A stretch of DNA of 64,000 bases, from contig NW_026946365.1 of assembly GCF_035222375.1 (NCBI RefSeq), forward strand, positions 1,550,001 to 1,614,000. The letters run 5' to 3'. Every line of letters starts with the position of its first letter. The first letter of the stretch is position 1. Shown in pieces: positions 8,532-20,900 of this stretch. Made by a program: the position numbers and the translations under genes. Source of the stretch: Podospora pseudocomata. Its lineage: Eukaryota; Ascomycota; Sordariomycetes; Sordariales; Podosporaceae. A model generated the notes under the pieces. The model did no database searches, was not told the DNA's origin, and worked only from the letters and a program-made list of their open reading frames with translations.

Positions 8532-11205
8532 TCTTTATTGTTTAGAGTCTTTTAATATCTAGTATATGCTGCCTGGTTGTACTTTTGTTGGTTTGTTTTA
8601 CATTCCCATAGCCCCTTTTTTTTTGTGGCTCCCTCTCTCTACTCAGGGGGTGATGTTGGGGAGTTGTTGCTGGGCAGTGCGAGCTGTACAATAGAAAGCT
8701 GTTCAAGGTACTTTCCAAACGGAGGTTGAATGAAGGGTAGTAAACAGTAGTGTAGAATAACTGATCGTGATCCTTCGGGTCTGTTTGCTTTTTGGCCGCT
8801 TGGACAGGTCAAAGCTTGCCAGCAGAGATATATTCGAAGAAAATACTACAGCGTGTCCCTTTTATTGATTTGATGACCCCGGCGTGTTCTTGTCCACATG
8901 GCGAGGTGAAAAATTCGAATCCTGATACCATGTTTGCCACTAGTGCTCATCTGAAGCCTTGCCGTGAGGCTTGTTTGCAGACATAAGAGAGGCGCTATCA
9001 GATGACATTCTCAAGCTTCCTCGGTCTCTTTCTCATCCGATTTTTCTGAGCTTTTACGGCTAAGTTGGAGGATTTAGTTGGGCTGGAGAGGGTGTTTTCT
9101 TTCGGCGGGGGGCGATAGATTTCTTTTGTCTGGCGGGATTGGGATGCACCTTTTTTTGGTAGGACTTGTTTTGACTGGCCGGCCGGTTTTGTTTACATCA
9201 CCCCTTTTTCTGCTGAGCGGAATTTCAGGGGTGATTTCGGTGAGTTGTCGGCAGGGTGATGGTGATTTGTGCAGGCTGCTGGACAGATGAGAAGGCAATA
9301 AAGAGTATAGGGATAAGAGCATTGAGTGCACAGCGTCTTATGATTATAGACCTATCAGTACTTATTGCTTTGTGTTGTGTGACGACGGCGATGTCAGCTC
9401 TAATGACCTGGCTCCCAAATGCTTAATTTTGTCAGCCGCTTTCTCTTATCTCTAAATTTTAAGGGCTCATAAGGTTATAGTTATGCGTTAATGTACATCA
9501 AGGTTATGTCGTGGTTGTGAAAGCACCGAGTGTTATCTTCTTTAATTATGAGTTCTACACCTTCCCATGAGACAAAGACATCTTTCTGGCCAGTCGGTCC
9601 TCCCTCATAGAGATTAGATCTATTCAGGCTTACTTTCATCACAAGGTTATAGGCAAGCTTGAAGTTGACAGAGTTTCCCTTCCAACTTAACAACCCTACA
9701 AGACTCCACTTGTTGATCCCTTGTCTCTCGTGCTACCCTCGTGACTTGCGGTATTTCTGGTGGTTCAAGGTCATTCTGTCGCCGATGTTCAGATGCTAAG
9801 TCATTCCAAGCCATCTGACTGGATTGCTATGTCATGCTATTACACCAAATGGTCCGATTACCAATTTCACTCGTTTGCTTTGTTTCAGGAGGTGAAGGTG
9901 AGGTGGTTATTGTCTTCAGACGGTGTAGCCTCAGTGGCTCACTCTTCCAACATCCGATATTCTTCTTACATTTGTGGCTATAAGAGGCCCATTCGGTAGC
10001 CTCTCTGTAATCTACATCATTGGTCTTCAGAACCACCGAACTTTCCGGATCCCGTCATCTTCGCATGTTCGTCAAGGTCTTGGTCGTTGTTGGTTCGAGT
10101 ACACCCCTAAAAGTCTTTCTACGACGGCTGTTAGCCATGCCCAACTGAACTTGTGTTTCTTTCTGGACTGATAGAGGTTTTGTTGATGAAGATGTCGTGG
10201 ACTGGCTGTTGGGTAATCCCTTGGTCCAGTGAACTTCAAAAGCAAAGAACCGCCAACAACAATCAGAAGAACCACCAACAACAACAACCAGTGATCATTT
10301 CAGAAACAGGGAGGACTGGCACATGGGTTGATACATGGAGCAAACATCCTTGTCCCTTGACACCATTCTTCATGTGGGTGTTGTTGCTGTTAGTGGCTTG
10401 ATGTTTGTGGTGGACGCCACTGATGCTTGGCTTCAGGTGGGTGGAAGAGGATAGGGTGACTATACCGAGTTGTCAGCGGGTGTGGTGTGTCGAATTCAAG
10501 TTCAGCAGGGTCGTTTAGGCCTTTGGTGGATGTTTCATGAGGTGTAGTGGTTACTGGGGAGTAATTCCAAAGCCTCCCATGACAAATCTCGATCACAAAA
10601 TCAACACATCCAAAAACACAAACAAATCCACTCGAATCAACATCAATATGTCAAATCTACCATAAATACACCCTCCCCCTTCCCTCCTCCCATCCCCTCC
10701 TTCAACACCAACACACAAATTTCCCCCATAAATACCAAAAATCCCAAATTACAACCGACAAGACAACAAAACTCCAAACACACACACAAACACACACACA
10801 CACACACCACCATCCGACAGACAGAATAGTATCAACACCAAAAGACAACCGTCGCCTGAGTTCGACGTATCGGGTATCATCGACCAACAGTAGAAAGACA
10901 AGAGGAGTATAAAAATAATGCCAGAAAAAAATACAATAAACATTAAAAGCAGAAAAAAGATTCCACTGCAAAACTCCTTTTTGACCCGTCCACCCTTCCT
11001 TCCCTCTTAACCCCCCACCCTTCCCGGAAAACGTATGTACAGTATATGCATACAAAGATGATTGTGAGAAACGAGAAGCATGTCCCAGTTTGATGCCGGA
11101 AATTTGCGCGGAAAATCACCGAGTATATAAGGGTTGTATTATTTTCGAACTGGGGGTGTAGTAGTCGAACAAGTAGAAAACCGTGATCGTCTTTCGAAGT
11201 CTCCG
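8532..11205. other. Long intergenic stretch without supported genes
   Basis: About 2.7 kb with only short chance-like frames. The right end (10,600-11,205) is C/A-rich, has a (CA)n run at about 10776-10806, and is the 3' flank of the 14-3-3-like gene. No Cys-module motif like those at 5-8 kb was found here on either strand. Confidence 0.5.
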
Positions 11206-12114
11206 TTATATCATCCCTGGTGGCGCACTTGGCTCGCCCTGCTCTGTCCTCGCTGGCGGCTGCGAGCCCGTGCTTGATGCTGGGTTCTTGTTGTTCGAAT
11301 TAAGCCCTCGTTTCATCATCTTCCCCAAAACGGTCACTAGTTCACAGGCATCGTTGAACATGTCGTTGTCGATTCCTTCCGTGGCGTCATAGACCTGGGC
11401 GACTGTCTCCTTGGCCAATTTTCGACTTCCTTCGAAATCGTGGACACATTCGTATAAAAAGGCAGCATACTCTGTCTTGACGGACAGGCGTAATGAATGT
11501 GAGCCCCACAAGATCTTGTCGGCAAGTTCGGCAGCCTCCTTGAAGTACTGATGGGCTATTGGTAAATAATCGCCGGGCTTGAGAAGGAACGCTGATGGTG
11601 ACTCAGGACCAAAGCCTGGTGGTGGCCCAACCGGTCCTCCTTCAAAATTTCGGCTTGGTTTTGCGCTTGATGGAGCACCGCCGTCATCCGTCGCGACTCC
11701 CTTGCCCTTGTCCAGTCGTGATTGTGGTGTATTCTGGGGGTCCGGTGTGTTGACGCCCATCGAAGATACCGGGGGCGTGTTGTGGAATAGGACGAAAATG
11801 TGGTAGAAGGAAGCACGCAGCTTGTATGCGAGCACCTTGAGTTCGGTATAGGCTCCCACCATGGGCACCACATACTGCTCCAGCAACACCAATCCTTCTC
11901 GAGAGAGCCATATTATGTGAAATGACAGATCCAGTTGGGCTGATGTGGGGGTTCCATCCGGTCGTCGTTGTTTCTTGGCCTTGACAAGCTGATGTGAAAG
12001 GTTGATGGAGAGTCCCAGGATCTTGTACAGGACGGAAGCAAGCAGGGGGTTTTCGTGCTCGACGGCCTTGGCGGCCTTGCCGAGAAACTTTTGATCAACT
12101 TCGGAGGACGCCAT
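11206..12114 (-). CDS. Divergent 14-3-3-like protein
   Basis: Single-exon gene of 302 residues starting MASSEVDQKFLGKAAKAVEH. The helix pattern follows the 14-3-3 fold in order. LLASVLYKILGLSINLSHQL matches the region of helix 3. ELKVLAYKLRASFYHIFVLF matches the helix before the variable loop. SHSLRLSVKTEYAAFLYECV then SRKLAKETVAQVYDA match the HPIRLGLALNFSVFYYEI and CxLAKxAFD segments. The canonical Lys/Arg phosphopeptide pocket is not preserved in an obvious way, and a low-complexity insert (Pro/Gly-rich, about residues 115-160) sits in the middle. The tail is Asn/Ser/Pro-rich. Normal 14-3-3 proteins are about 250 residues. It may have lost phosphopeptide binding, but that is inference. Confidence 0.55.
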   Translation of the reverse strand: MASSEVDQKFLGKAAKAVEHENPLLASVLYKILGLSINLSHQLVKAKKQRRPDGTPTSAQLDLSFHIIWLSREGLVLLEQYVVPMVGAYTELKVLAYKLRASFYHIFVLFHNTPPVSSMGVNTPDPQNTPQSRLDKGKGVATDDGGAPSSAKPSRNFEGGPVGPPPGFGPESPSAFLLKPGDYLPIAHQYFKEAAELADKILWGSHSLRLSVKTEYAAFLYECVHDFEGSRKLAKETVAQVYDATEGIDNDMFNDACELVTVLGKMMKRGLNSNNKNPASSTGSQPPARTEQGEPSAPPGMI

Positions 12115-15100
12115 GAAGCCAGACGGAGGAGAATGGGTCTGTGACCTCTTGCCCTGTTAGGAGAACGCAAAGCAGAGGAAGGGCCCAGCTACGGTGAAGC
12201 TATGCAATGGGTTGGTGCAACCGAGGTGTAAAGAACAAGTAATGCAGGGCCGGTCCTATAAGAAAACCGAGAGTGCGGGTGACTGGTGGTTGCTTGGGGC
12301 TGATCGTATTCTGCATCAAAAGTCGAAAAGCATCCGAAACGGGAGGGGCTACCTGGTCTGTGTTTAGTATAGTCAAAGAGGCTCTTGATCCGGCCTCGCC
12401 GTGGAGCCACAATCAAGCGTCACGAGCCGCAGTCCGAGGAATGGCTCCGTTTTAATTACAGAAAGGACTGTAAAGTTGCATGAGAATCTGGTGTCGGATG
12501 TTGAGCATGACGATTGGAGGAGTACTGACCAATATGATACAGCGAAAGCGGGCAGCCTCCCAAAGCGCAATTTGTACAAGTTGAACAGCGAATCGGCAGC
12601 CTCGTGAAACAGGCAAGACAATCCGTCGTTAGGAGCGAGAGGACAGGAGGAAGAGTCGAGGCTGGGAGTCAGAGGCGGTGGTGGTGAGTGTGCGGTTTGC
12701 GAGACTGGGCATGGCGACGACGTCCGGGTCTCGATGGCATGTGTCGTTTACCCGCAATGGCAGATGTCAAATCCTCCCCAGGTTCTGCAGCTGCGGCAGC
12801 AGGAGCGGGAGAGACCGCAGCAGTTCCAGCAGCAACGAGCGGCAGCAGCACAAACGCAGACGCCGTTGGACGTTGAGGGGATCCCCGTATCGGTGGACCA
12901 GGGGCAGAGCGGTCAAACCGGCGACCCAGAACTGGCGATGACGGCCCCGTAAAATCAAGGCGAAAGCACACTTGGGGCTGGGGAGGTCGAGGTGCCAGAT
13001 GTGGAGTGTCTTTGAAACCCCTGGAGCCGTGACAAGTGGTAGCGTCGCTTCAGATGGCCAGCTCCGGGAGCCAAGTCGAGAACGGGAGCCGCGGTGGAGT
13101 CAAGGGCCGGGCGCGGCGGAAGTCGAAGTGAGGTCAAGAAGCTGAAGTTCACGATGGGATTTGAGGTCGCAGACGGGGTGAAAGGTGAAAATACCAGGTC
13201 GGCTGCGGGCTCATGCAGGGTGAGGTCGGGGAAAGTAAACAAGGGGGGTTTTGAGCCCCGCGTAAGCAGGATTTCGAATGTGAGTGTGGGCGGCGGCAAT
13301 CTAGCCAAGAGTGGACGAGGGCAAAAGCGCAAGATGCATAACCGGGGGTTGGGATCTTGTCTTGTTTCTTGTGCCTTGTGTTTTGTCTCTTGTCTCCTCT
13401 TGTTCTCGAAGCGCTGGAGCAAAAGAGAGGAAGGTAGGAGCAGCAGCAGCAGCAGCAAGGAACAACGAGGGTCCAGTCTCCTGCATGAACGAGTGGACCT
13501 GCCTTGGACGCGATGCGATGCGATGGCGGCTTGCTTCGATGGGATGACGCAGATGCAGACGCACCGACAGCTGCAACGTCAGGGCAGGGAAGAAAAAAGA
13601 GCGACTTGGGACGAAGGGGGGCCCTTCAAATGAGCGACTGATGAACGAGAGAGAGGAAAAGGAGGGAAAGGGAGAGAAGGCAGAGAGAGCAGCAGGCCCA
13701 AATGAGTGACGGACAAGGCGTGGTTCGAGATGCAGGATGTTTCTGCAAGGTGAGTTGTCCACCGCCTCCTCTCTGATGATACGCTGATACGATGACCAAA
13801 AGACGCGCTGCTGCTGGGCCCTGGGTCCTTAGACGCGGTTCTGTGGGGGGGAGGAATACGGTCGGAGAGCCGCAGGCGCCGGCAATCAAGCGCCGGTCGT
13901 GTATCAGGAGCCTTCAATGGCAAAAAGAACGGACGACACACGGACGAGATCCGAAGTCGAAAAAAAGACGGCGGTGATTTGACTGGTACCGAACATATCA
14001 AACAGCAAGATCGAAGGCGGGGGCAGGGCGGCAGGGCTGGGGCAAGGGGTTATGAGGGTTGGTGTCCCTTGGGGTAGTTTCTGTTAGTATCACCTGCATA
14101 TCTCCTGCCATTCACTAACATATCTGCATTGTTTCATAATTCCCACCACCCAAAAGCGGCTGAGTGAGACAGAGCGACGTCCCGATTTTCATTGTGTCTC
14201 GGGAACCACGTTCTCGTCGAATATTTTTATTCTCAAGTAACATGGGCCTCACACGATTGGTCTTCGGTTGCACATACACCTCGTGCTCGTCTTCGTTTTA
14301 CACTACAACCAGGATTCAACATCTCGAATTGGACTGGTGATGTAATCACAGGATCCCTTCCCCGCAATCATGGCAGCATCGATGGCATACTCGTCTCTGC
14401 TCAATTGAGCACAAGACAGATATCAAATCAATCAATTGGACTCCCAGCCACCTCCATTTTCTCTGACGACAACAACAACAATAACACACAAAATCAACGC
14501 GGTCCAGCAACCAGCATCGAAAAAAGAAGAGCCAAGACCTGGCCTGGGCATCTGCGGCCACCCCTCACTGCTCACCACCTACCACTCAATGGCCAGCATC
14601 GCCATCTTTACACAACAGCATGGTACTCCTGACAGCTCAGCGCTGGCTCCCGCTGGCCTCGAAATCGCCCGTCTCCGCACCACTTTCGTTTGCCTCATCA
14701 GAAGAAACTGGCGGTGAAGATGGATCAGGCCCCTCGCTCAACCTCCATGGACCACGGCCCGACTGGAATTGGTATCCAAAACAGCATCTTTAATCAGCTC
14801 CAGCTCCAACAGTAGCTGATAACCGGTCGTCCATCAGGGACACCCTCGGTTTATCGACCGTCGTTCGGCCCCCAACCACACCCAACACGAGCCGCACCCG
14901 TTTTGGGACGCTCAGCAGTACGTATAACGCTCCGATCGACCTCGATTGCTTCACTGCTCCGTTACACTGCGTCGTACTGGTTGGGCCCTGCAGCCCTATA
15001 AAAGCCCGCCGTGGGAAAGAGCCGTCTCTTGTGTTTCGAGTCCCAATATTCCCGGCCGACGTTCGGGTAACAAAACCAGGTTGACGAGAAGAGCCTCCTT

Positions 15101-16391
15101 TTTGGCTACTAATCATCTATCACTGATTCCCCATACTTTGGGGTCTCGAAGGCGGGAGGCGGTCAGACGTGTGAGTGAGTGTTGCACAGCTGCAACCTCA
15201 GGTTCTAGGAGCATTCCTATCTCGGAAGCCGCACAAGATCAAGTGATCGAGTCCGAGACTAAGGAGCCTGCGACTCGGGGGCAGAGCCATCTACTGCTAC
15301 CGGGGGCCGCTCGCCGTTCGGTCGGGTTCCGTGTTTCCATTGGACCGTACGGCACGGCCCAAAGACGGGGAATAACCACTTGCTTATGCCGGCCATGTTG
15401 CGGTGTGGAGTCGACGTTGGTGAGATAACCCTTCCCCCCGAGTTCCCCTTTCCGGCAGCTTCCATGGCCTCATCATGCCTTTCAGCCTCTGAGGCGCCGG
15501 TTAGAACTTTCAGACTGGCTGTGTTGGGAGGGAGGTAATGGGGTTGCCGTCGTCCTATGAAAGACTCGAGGTGCCCAGCCTGCAAGGCAGCTGAGGCTGC
15601 ACCTATCCTCCCGGATGCATACCACCTCGTGCTGCATGGATGAAAAGGTTCCAGCGAGTCAGCGTCGGGGCCCGGTTAGATTGCGGCATAGAAAGAGAGG
15701 CATACGCAACACGATCTGCCATCTGCAGAACACACACCACATTTTTCCCACCGCCGAGCTGAGAGCCGAAGCTGCAAGCAAGCAAAACGTGGTAGTAGTA
15801 GTCAGCCCTCTCCGAAGCCAGGAACAAAAGCTGGATGGGGCCTGTCCTTTGAGGCGATCTGCACGACTTGTCTTGCTGCGCATATGAGGCGGGAACCATC
15901 TCGCCACTGGCTCTTCAGCTGGTTTATCCCCATTTTGTCTGTCCCATCCCACCGCAACACTGCCAGTCCCGATATTCCGGTTTGTGGTTGCCTGGGCTTT
16001 GGACTCGATGTGGGATGTTATACGAAGAAGGTGAGTTGGAAAGTTGCCAAAAGGTCAGGTCTCATTTATATCATCTCACTTTTATTCCTGCATACCCTAC
16101 ATTCCATTTTGTGATAGTTGTTTAAAATAGAAACAAGGCGTTCTTTCTTTCTTTCTCTCTCTTACTTTAAGTTTATGTGTCCCCTGTTCCTTCCTATCCC
16201 ATCCAAAGACTTCACCTCTCTCATCACCAGACACGGAGTACGCACAGTATATTCTCTCTCTCTCTCTCTCCATCTCTCTCCACCTCGGGCCAACCTTAAC
16301 TTGACTTTGCCTCAACCCTCATCCCGCGGACATCCCACGGCCACAACTACCATACATCATATCTGCATCATACCACATACAGAGACACAAG
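12115..16391. other. Gene-poor 4.3-kb segment
   Basis: No reading frame here has a recognisable domain or stable codon bias. Many mutually overlapping frames of 60-180 codons occur on both strands. The left end (12115 onward) is the upstream region of the 14-3-3-like gene. The right end is CT-rich, with (CT)n at about 16253-16270, and is probably the promoter and leader of the small gene at 16392. Non-coding RNA or long untranslated leaders are possible but not shown. Confidence 0.5.
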
Positions 16392-16595
16392 ATGTGTAAA
16401 TACTACGCCCACGCCTTCCTCTGCAAGCACATCACCTTCTCGTTTGCCACCTTTTGCGACCCGGCCAGCATGATCCAGACCCGCTGCGGGGAGAGGTCGA
16501 TATGGCAGACGATCCGCATGGAGGAGTACTGTGACGACTGCAAGGCTTATTACCCAGCACCGTCGTCGTCGGCTCACTCGTCAAGGCGGCGGTAA
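16392..16595 (+). CDS. Small Cys-rich conserved-looking protein
   Basis: An open frame of 67 residues starting MCKYYAHAFLCKHITFSFAT and ending with a Ser-rich, basic tail (SSSAHSSRRR). Cys and His are regularly placed: C-x3-Y-x-H, L-C-K-H, F-C-x2-A, then C-x6-W and E-E-Y-C-D-D-C. This layout suggests a metal-binding or disulphide-rich mini-protein. There is no signal peptide, so a cytosolic or nuclear metal-binding role is more likely than a secreted effector, by inference. I recall similar short hypothetical proteins in Sordariomycetes but cannot name a family. It has a clear leader with a pyrimidine-rich tract and no introns. Confidence 0.62.
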   Translation: MCKYYAHAFLCKHITFSFATFCDPASMIQTRCGERSIWQTIRMEEYCDDCKAYYPAPSSSAHSSRRR

Positions 16596-17063
16596 ATCAC
16601 TACCACAAAAAGGAAACTAGGGGTCACTGCACCGCATGAATGATAATTTGAAACTACCTTATGAACAACACAAAAGCAACGCCAGTACGAGACGGCATGA
16701 GCATGGTATGAGGACAAGACAAAGATATATAACTATGACGGGTACGAATTAGACGACAACGATGACAACGACCGGCAGATATTCTTTTATTATGGGCGGT
16801 GGGCATTAGCGACAGGGTATTGCCTAGACTTTTTTTTTCTTTTTTTTTTCTTTTACCGACACCGGGAACATATACGAACTTTATGATTGGGGTGTTATGA
16901 TGCGAGTTTCTTCATGAGATGGGTTATGACAGAACGGGAAATTTGCTGTATGATAAGACACTGGGACTCCTCTCCAACCCTGGTGGTTGAAGGGGGGGAG
17001 TATGATGATCACCATTATAAAGTTTACACAACAAATATTTTTTCATATATCCCTTTGCCTAAG

Positions 17064-17094
<31 letters not shown>

Positions 17095-17707
17095 GGTTGG
17101 TATGTTTACAGTGGGCAGGGCCATTGTTGAGCGTATCTTGCGTGCCCGGGGTTTTCCTGTGGTTTTCTCTTCTTCTTCATTGACATCATATCCCTTTGTC
17201 ATCACGTCTGATTCCCGTGGAGACCCAACACGAATATACCTCCCGCAGAAACCTCACACGCTCAGCATCAACAAAAACAATTGACGACTCATCCCTCCCC
17301 CCACAATCACTAATCCCACACGCCACTCACCTTACCCGACAGCCCGGATACCACCCCTTCCCGAAACTCGGCCATAACACGTCGTGCTTACTACGCAGAT
17401 TGTACTGACCTCGCATTTCTTCTCCAACACGAGCAGGTGCTACAGTAATCACCATTCCCAGCAGCTCAAACCCTAACCCACAAAATATCACGTCAGAACT
17501 TAGACATCGCAGTGTGGTGTGATGTCCCCGATGTTCTTCTGCACGACATAACCGACCACATCACAAAGAAAAAGAAAAGAAATCGCTTAGTCTATCTACC
17601 AAACGACAAACCTCCTTTACCCTCCCATCTCTACCCCTCTCTCCCTCACCTCCTCCTGTCATCCCCTCATCCCACCCCAGACCAGTCCTTATGGCACACA
17701 CACACAG

Positions 17708-17754
<47 letters not shown>

Positions 17755-17957
17755 TACACATATACATCCATCCTCTCACAAATCCAAGGGGGTATATATA
17801 AAAAATAAAATTACATCTCCTTCTTTCCTCCCCCAAAACACACCCAAAAACAACACATAAAAAAAAACCAACGCCTATACAGAGGTAACCACCCAAACCA
17901 AACCCTCCAACCCCCCCCCCTCGAATAAAAAAAAACCAAAAAAAAACAAACCCTACC
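16596..17957. other. Intergenic, T runs and CA microsatellite
   Basis: This lies between the small Cys-rich gene and the 3' end of SCAP. It contains poly(T) near 16829-16852 and a run of about 27 T at 17068-17094, then a (CA)n stretch and C-rich flank. No gene was supported. Confidence 0.55.
17695..17760 (+). repeat. (CA)n microsatellite
   Basis: An almost pure CA dinucleotide run of about 50 bp, with TA-containing interruptions at its right end, in intergenic DNA. Confidence 0.9.
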
Positions 17958-20900
17958 CTACCCTACCACCCTCACCCCCCCATTCCCCATCGACCCAACC
18001 CCCCTCCCACCCCCCACCTTCCTCCTCCTACTCGCCAAACCCATCTTCGACTCCATCATCATCATCATCCCACCCCCCAACCCCCCCCCAAACCCGTCCC
18101 CCAACCCCACATCAAAATGCTCATGCCCCACGCTGACAACCTTGACCACATTCCCCAGCGCAACAGCAACGCTCATGTTGCCAAACTTGACCATCGGCCC
18201 AACCTCCGAAATCATGAGCTGCTGCTGATCCTTCAGCAGCCCGTCTTCCTCATCCAACAGCCTCGTCTCAAATCCGCATGTACTTTCCGGATGATTCATC
18301 ACCCACGCCTCCCACCTCGTCGTTTCTGGCGGATTATGATGGTGGCCGCCATTGGCAGCTTGCTGCTGCTGCTGCTGCTGCTGACTTCCCACCACCCCTC
18401 GTCTCTTCCGCATCATCATCCCACCCGTGTTATTGTTGGAGAGCGACCGTGGTCGGTTTGTCGTCGGCGGGCTTTGTTTCCTTCTAACCCCAAGAATATT
18501 CCCACCCGGAAGAGCCTCCCACACGCCCGGGTTGGGAATCCTTCTCTTCCTCTCCGTGAGCTCCCCCAGCCGTCTGTGGCCGCTGCTTCTCGGATCTGAA
18601 GGGCAGTATGATACAAGATTATCGTCTTCCTTTTCCGGGAGATAAGTTTGGATGACTAGATCCCCCGTTTTTGTGCTGACGTATGATAAAGTAAGTGACG
18701 TGAGATTTGGCTGATGAGCCCTCATCTGCGGTATGTGCTTCAACGTCCGCGGTTGCATGACCTCGGTCGAAAAGGTGCGAAGGATGGTGGACGACTCGAG
18801 ATCCACGAGGTCGACTGATCGAGACCGCCCGATCAAATACGCAGACAAGGCCGGGATGGGAAGGACGCAGTGGACGTCCCTGGCTTCTCGCTCGCCAAAG
18901 TTGACTTCGGTCGAGACCCATTCGTTCCCCTGCTGCCTAACCAGGTGAACGCAGCTCTTGCGGGAGGCTGTGAGGATGGCTATTGGTGGGTGGTGGTTAT
19001 TATTGAATGAGTGAGCTGTGTTGGTCAGCAAAAAAAAAAAAAAAAAAAGCCAAAAAAAAAAAGGGTTCACGAGAGAGGTGTTGGTAAAACTCACATTTAT
19101 CTGGAAATTGTACCGCCCAGACGAGTGGTGTTTTGCAGATGGTGAAATCTCTCGACTCGTCGACTTCCAGTTCCATCTCCAGTCCCATTCCGTTCCTCCT
19201 CACCAGCACCAACGTCGGCGTTGTACCCGCCCCTTTGTGGCAGAAAAACAACGCTTCTGACTTATGTCCGCCCAAGTCAATGTCTCTCGTCCCGGCCCAC
19301 TGCTGTTCCTCCAGATTCCACAAAAACACCCTTTGCCACGACACCAAAGCCAACCATTTGGACCCATAGTCGATAGCCATGCTCAGCACCGGGAAAGGAT
19401 TCTCCAAAGGGCATTCGTGATCCGAGGCGACCCTGTGCCCGGACCCTATTGGCACGTCCCAAACCTGAATAGCGCGATCAAGACCAACCGACACCAACGA
19501 ACCACCCGGTGACGCAGCCATCATGACAACATCCAGCTTGTGGCCCTTGGTCAAAGACTTGACAGAAATCAACGGCTCATCGTCCGGATGCTCCGACCCC
19601 AAATCTTCATACTCGTCCCGGAGAAGATACTTTGTACCCAACAGTATAGCCGCAAACACTAGCATTAATAACACGACGAAATTGGGCACTTCGTGATGCA
19701 AAAAGTCGTACACGGCAGGTAGAAACATGGGCTCTCGGGTGCGAGGGACGCGGTCGGAGCCCTTCAAGACGAAAATGATGGGATCGTACACGCGAGCCAC
19801 GTAGCTGTGAGCCCATGGCTTGACGACGTTGATGACTTCCCGAGCCGTCTCGTGGTCTTGAAGGCGGAGCCATGAGGTCGGGCTTCTGGCCTGGTGAATA
19901 TCAATCAGCAACGACGGCTTCGGAGCGTTTCTAACGGTCCTGTTCCATGGCAAGCTGAAGAGTTGGCTCAGCCACTGCCGGTTGCCTTCTGTCGCATAGT
20001 GAGACTGTGCCGTGAGCACAAAGCAGATGACGACAATGGTTCCGGCAATCCTCGTCGACACTGCAGTTTCGCCAACACGGAGTTGGCTGACCAGTTCCGT
20101 CCAGGCTGACTTGTTTTTGTCTTTTTCGGAAGACTTGGTGCGCGACAAGAAGGCCTTCTCCAATTCGAGCAGTTCCCTTTGCCTGACATCGACGCTGAGG
20201 ACAGAGAGCAAAAATGTTGACAGGTAGATGAAGTCAAACACGGTCGCAATCGCAACAAAGGTGCAAAAGGCGGCGACACCCGGGTTCGAATACCGTGATA
20301 AACCCAACAATATCAGCAGGTTTTGCACTCGGTTGGCGATGGCGATGTGTGCTGTCTCTCCGAAGGCCTCCCCTATCCTGTCACTGTTGCTGATGGTGGA
20401 GGACGTCATAATGACAGCGTTGATCAGCCGCAACGAGTTCTCCAGACTGATGGCAAGAACCACCAGCGGGTAGGCGTACGAAGGCACCCGAGAAAGATCA
20501 ATCTTGAATATGGCGCAAACCGTGAAGCTCGACACGATGGACGCGGTGATCTGAACGAGTATCGAGACCATGAGCCCTAGCTTGGATTTGAGGGCGCGAA
20601 GCTTCCTGAGATGAAGCAACAGGTAGAACAGCGAGATGGAATAGGCCACCGTCAAAAGTCCCACATCAGGCCACGACAAGGGTCGAAACTGAAACTCGTA
20701 CAGCTGATCCGAAAGGCTCCTGCCGTCCGAAGGGATAATTTTCCACGTATCGCTGCGCTCATTTGCCAGCTCCTCAGCTTTTCTCACCCATCGTCGGCCA
20801 ACCGGCGAGTCCCGGAGGTGAATCAGAGTGATGACCAGGGCGTCGGCAGCGACGAGACGGCGCTCTTCGAACCGCTTGCCGCTGAACACAATCGAGTGTC

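Noticed and set aside
8792-8986. Short plus-strand frame with several Cys
   Set aside because: Cys are unevenly placed, with no match to the C-C-x-C-x9-C module, and there is no further support.
10090-10110. GGTTCGAGT B-box-like word
   Set aside because: No A box upstream and no cloverleaf; chance match.
17948-17966. CCCTA repeats resembling telomere DNA
   Set aside because: Only three copies, the unit differs from the fungal TTAGGG repeat, and the run overlaps the SCAP stop codon.
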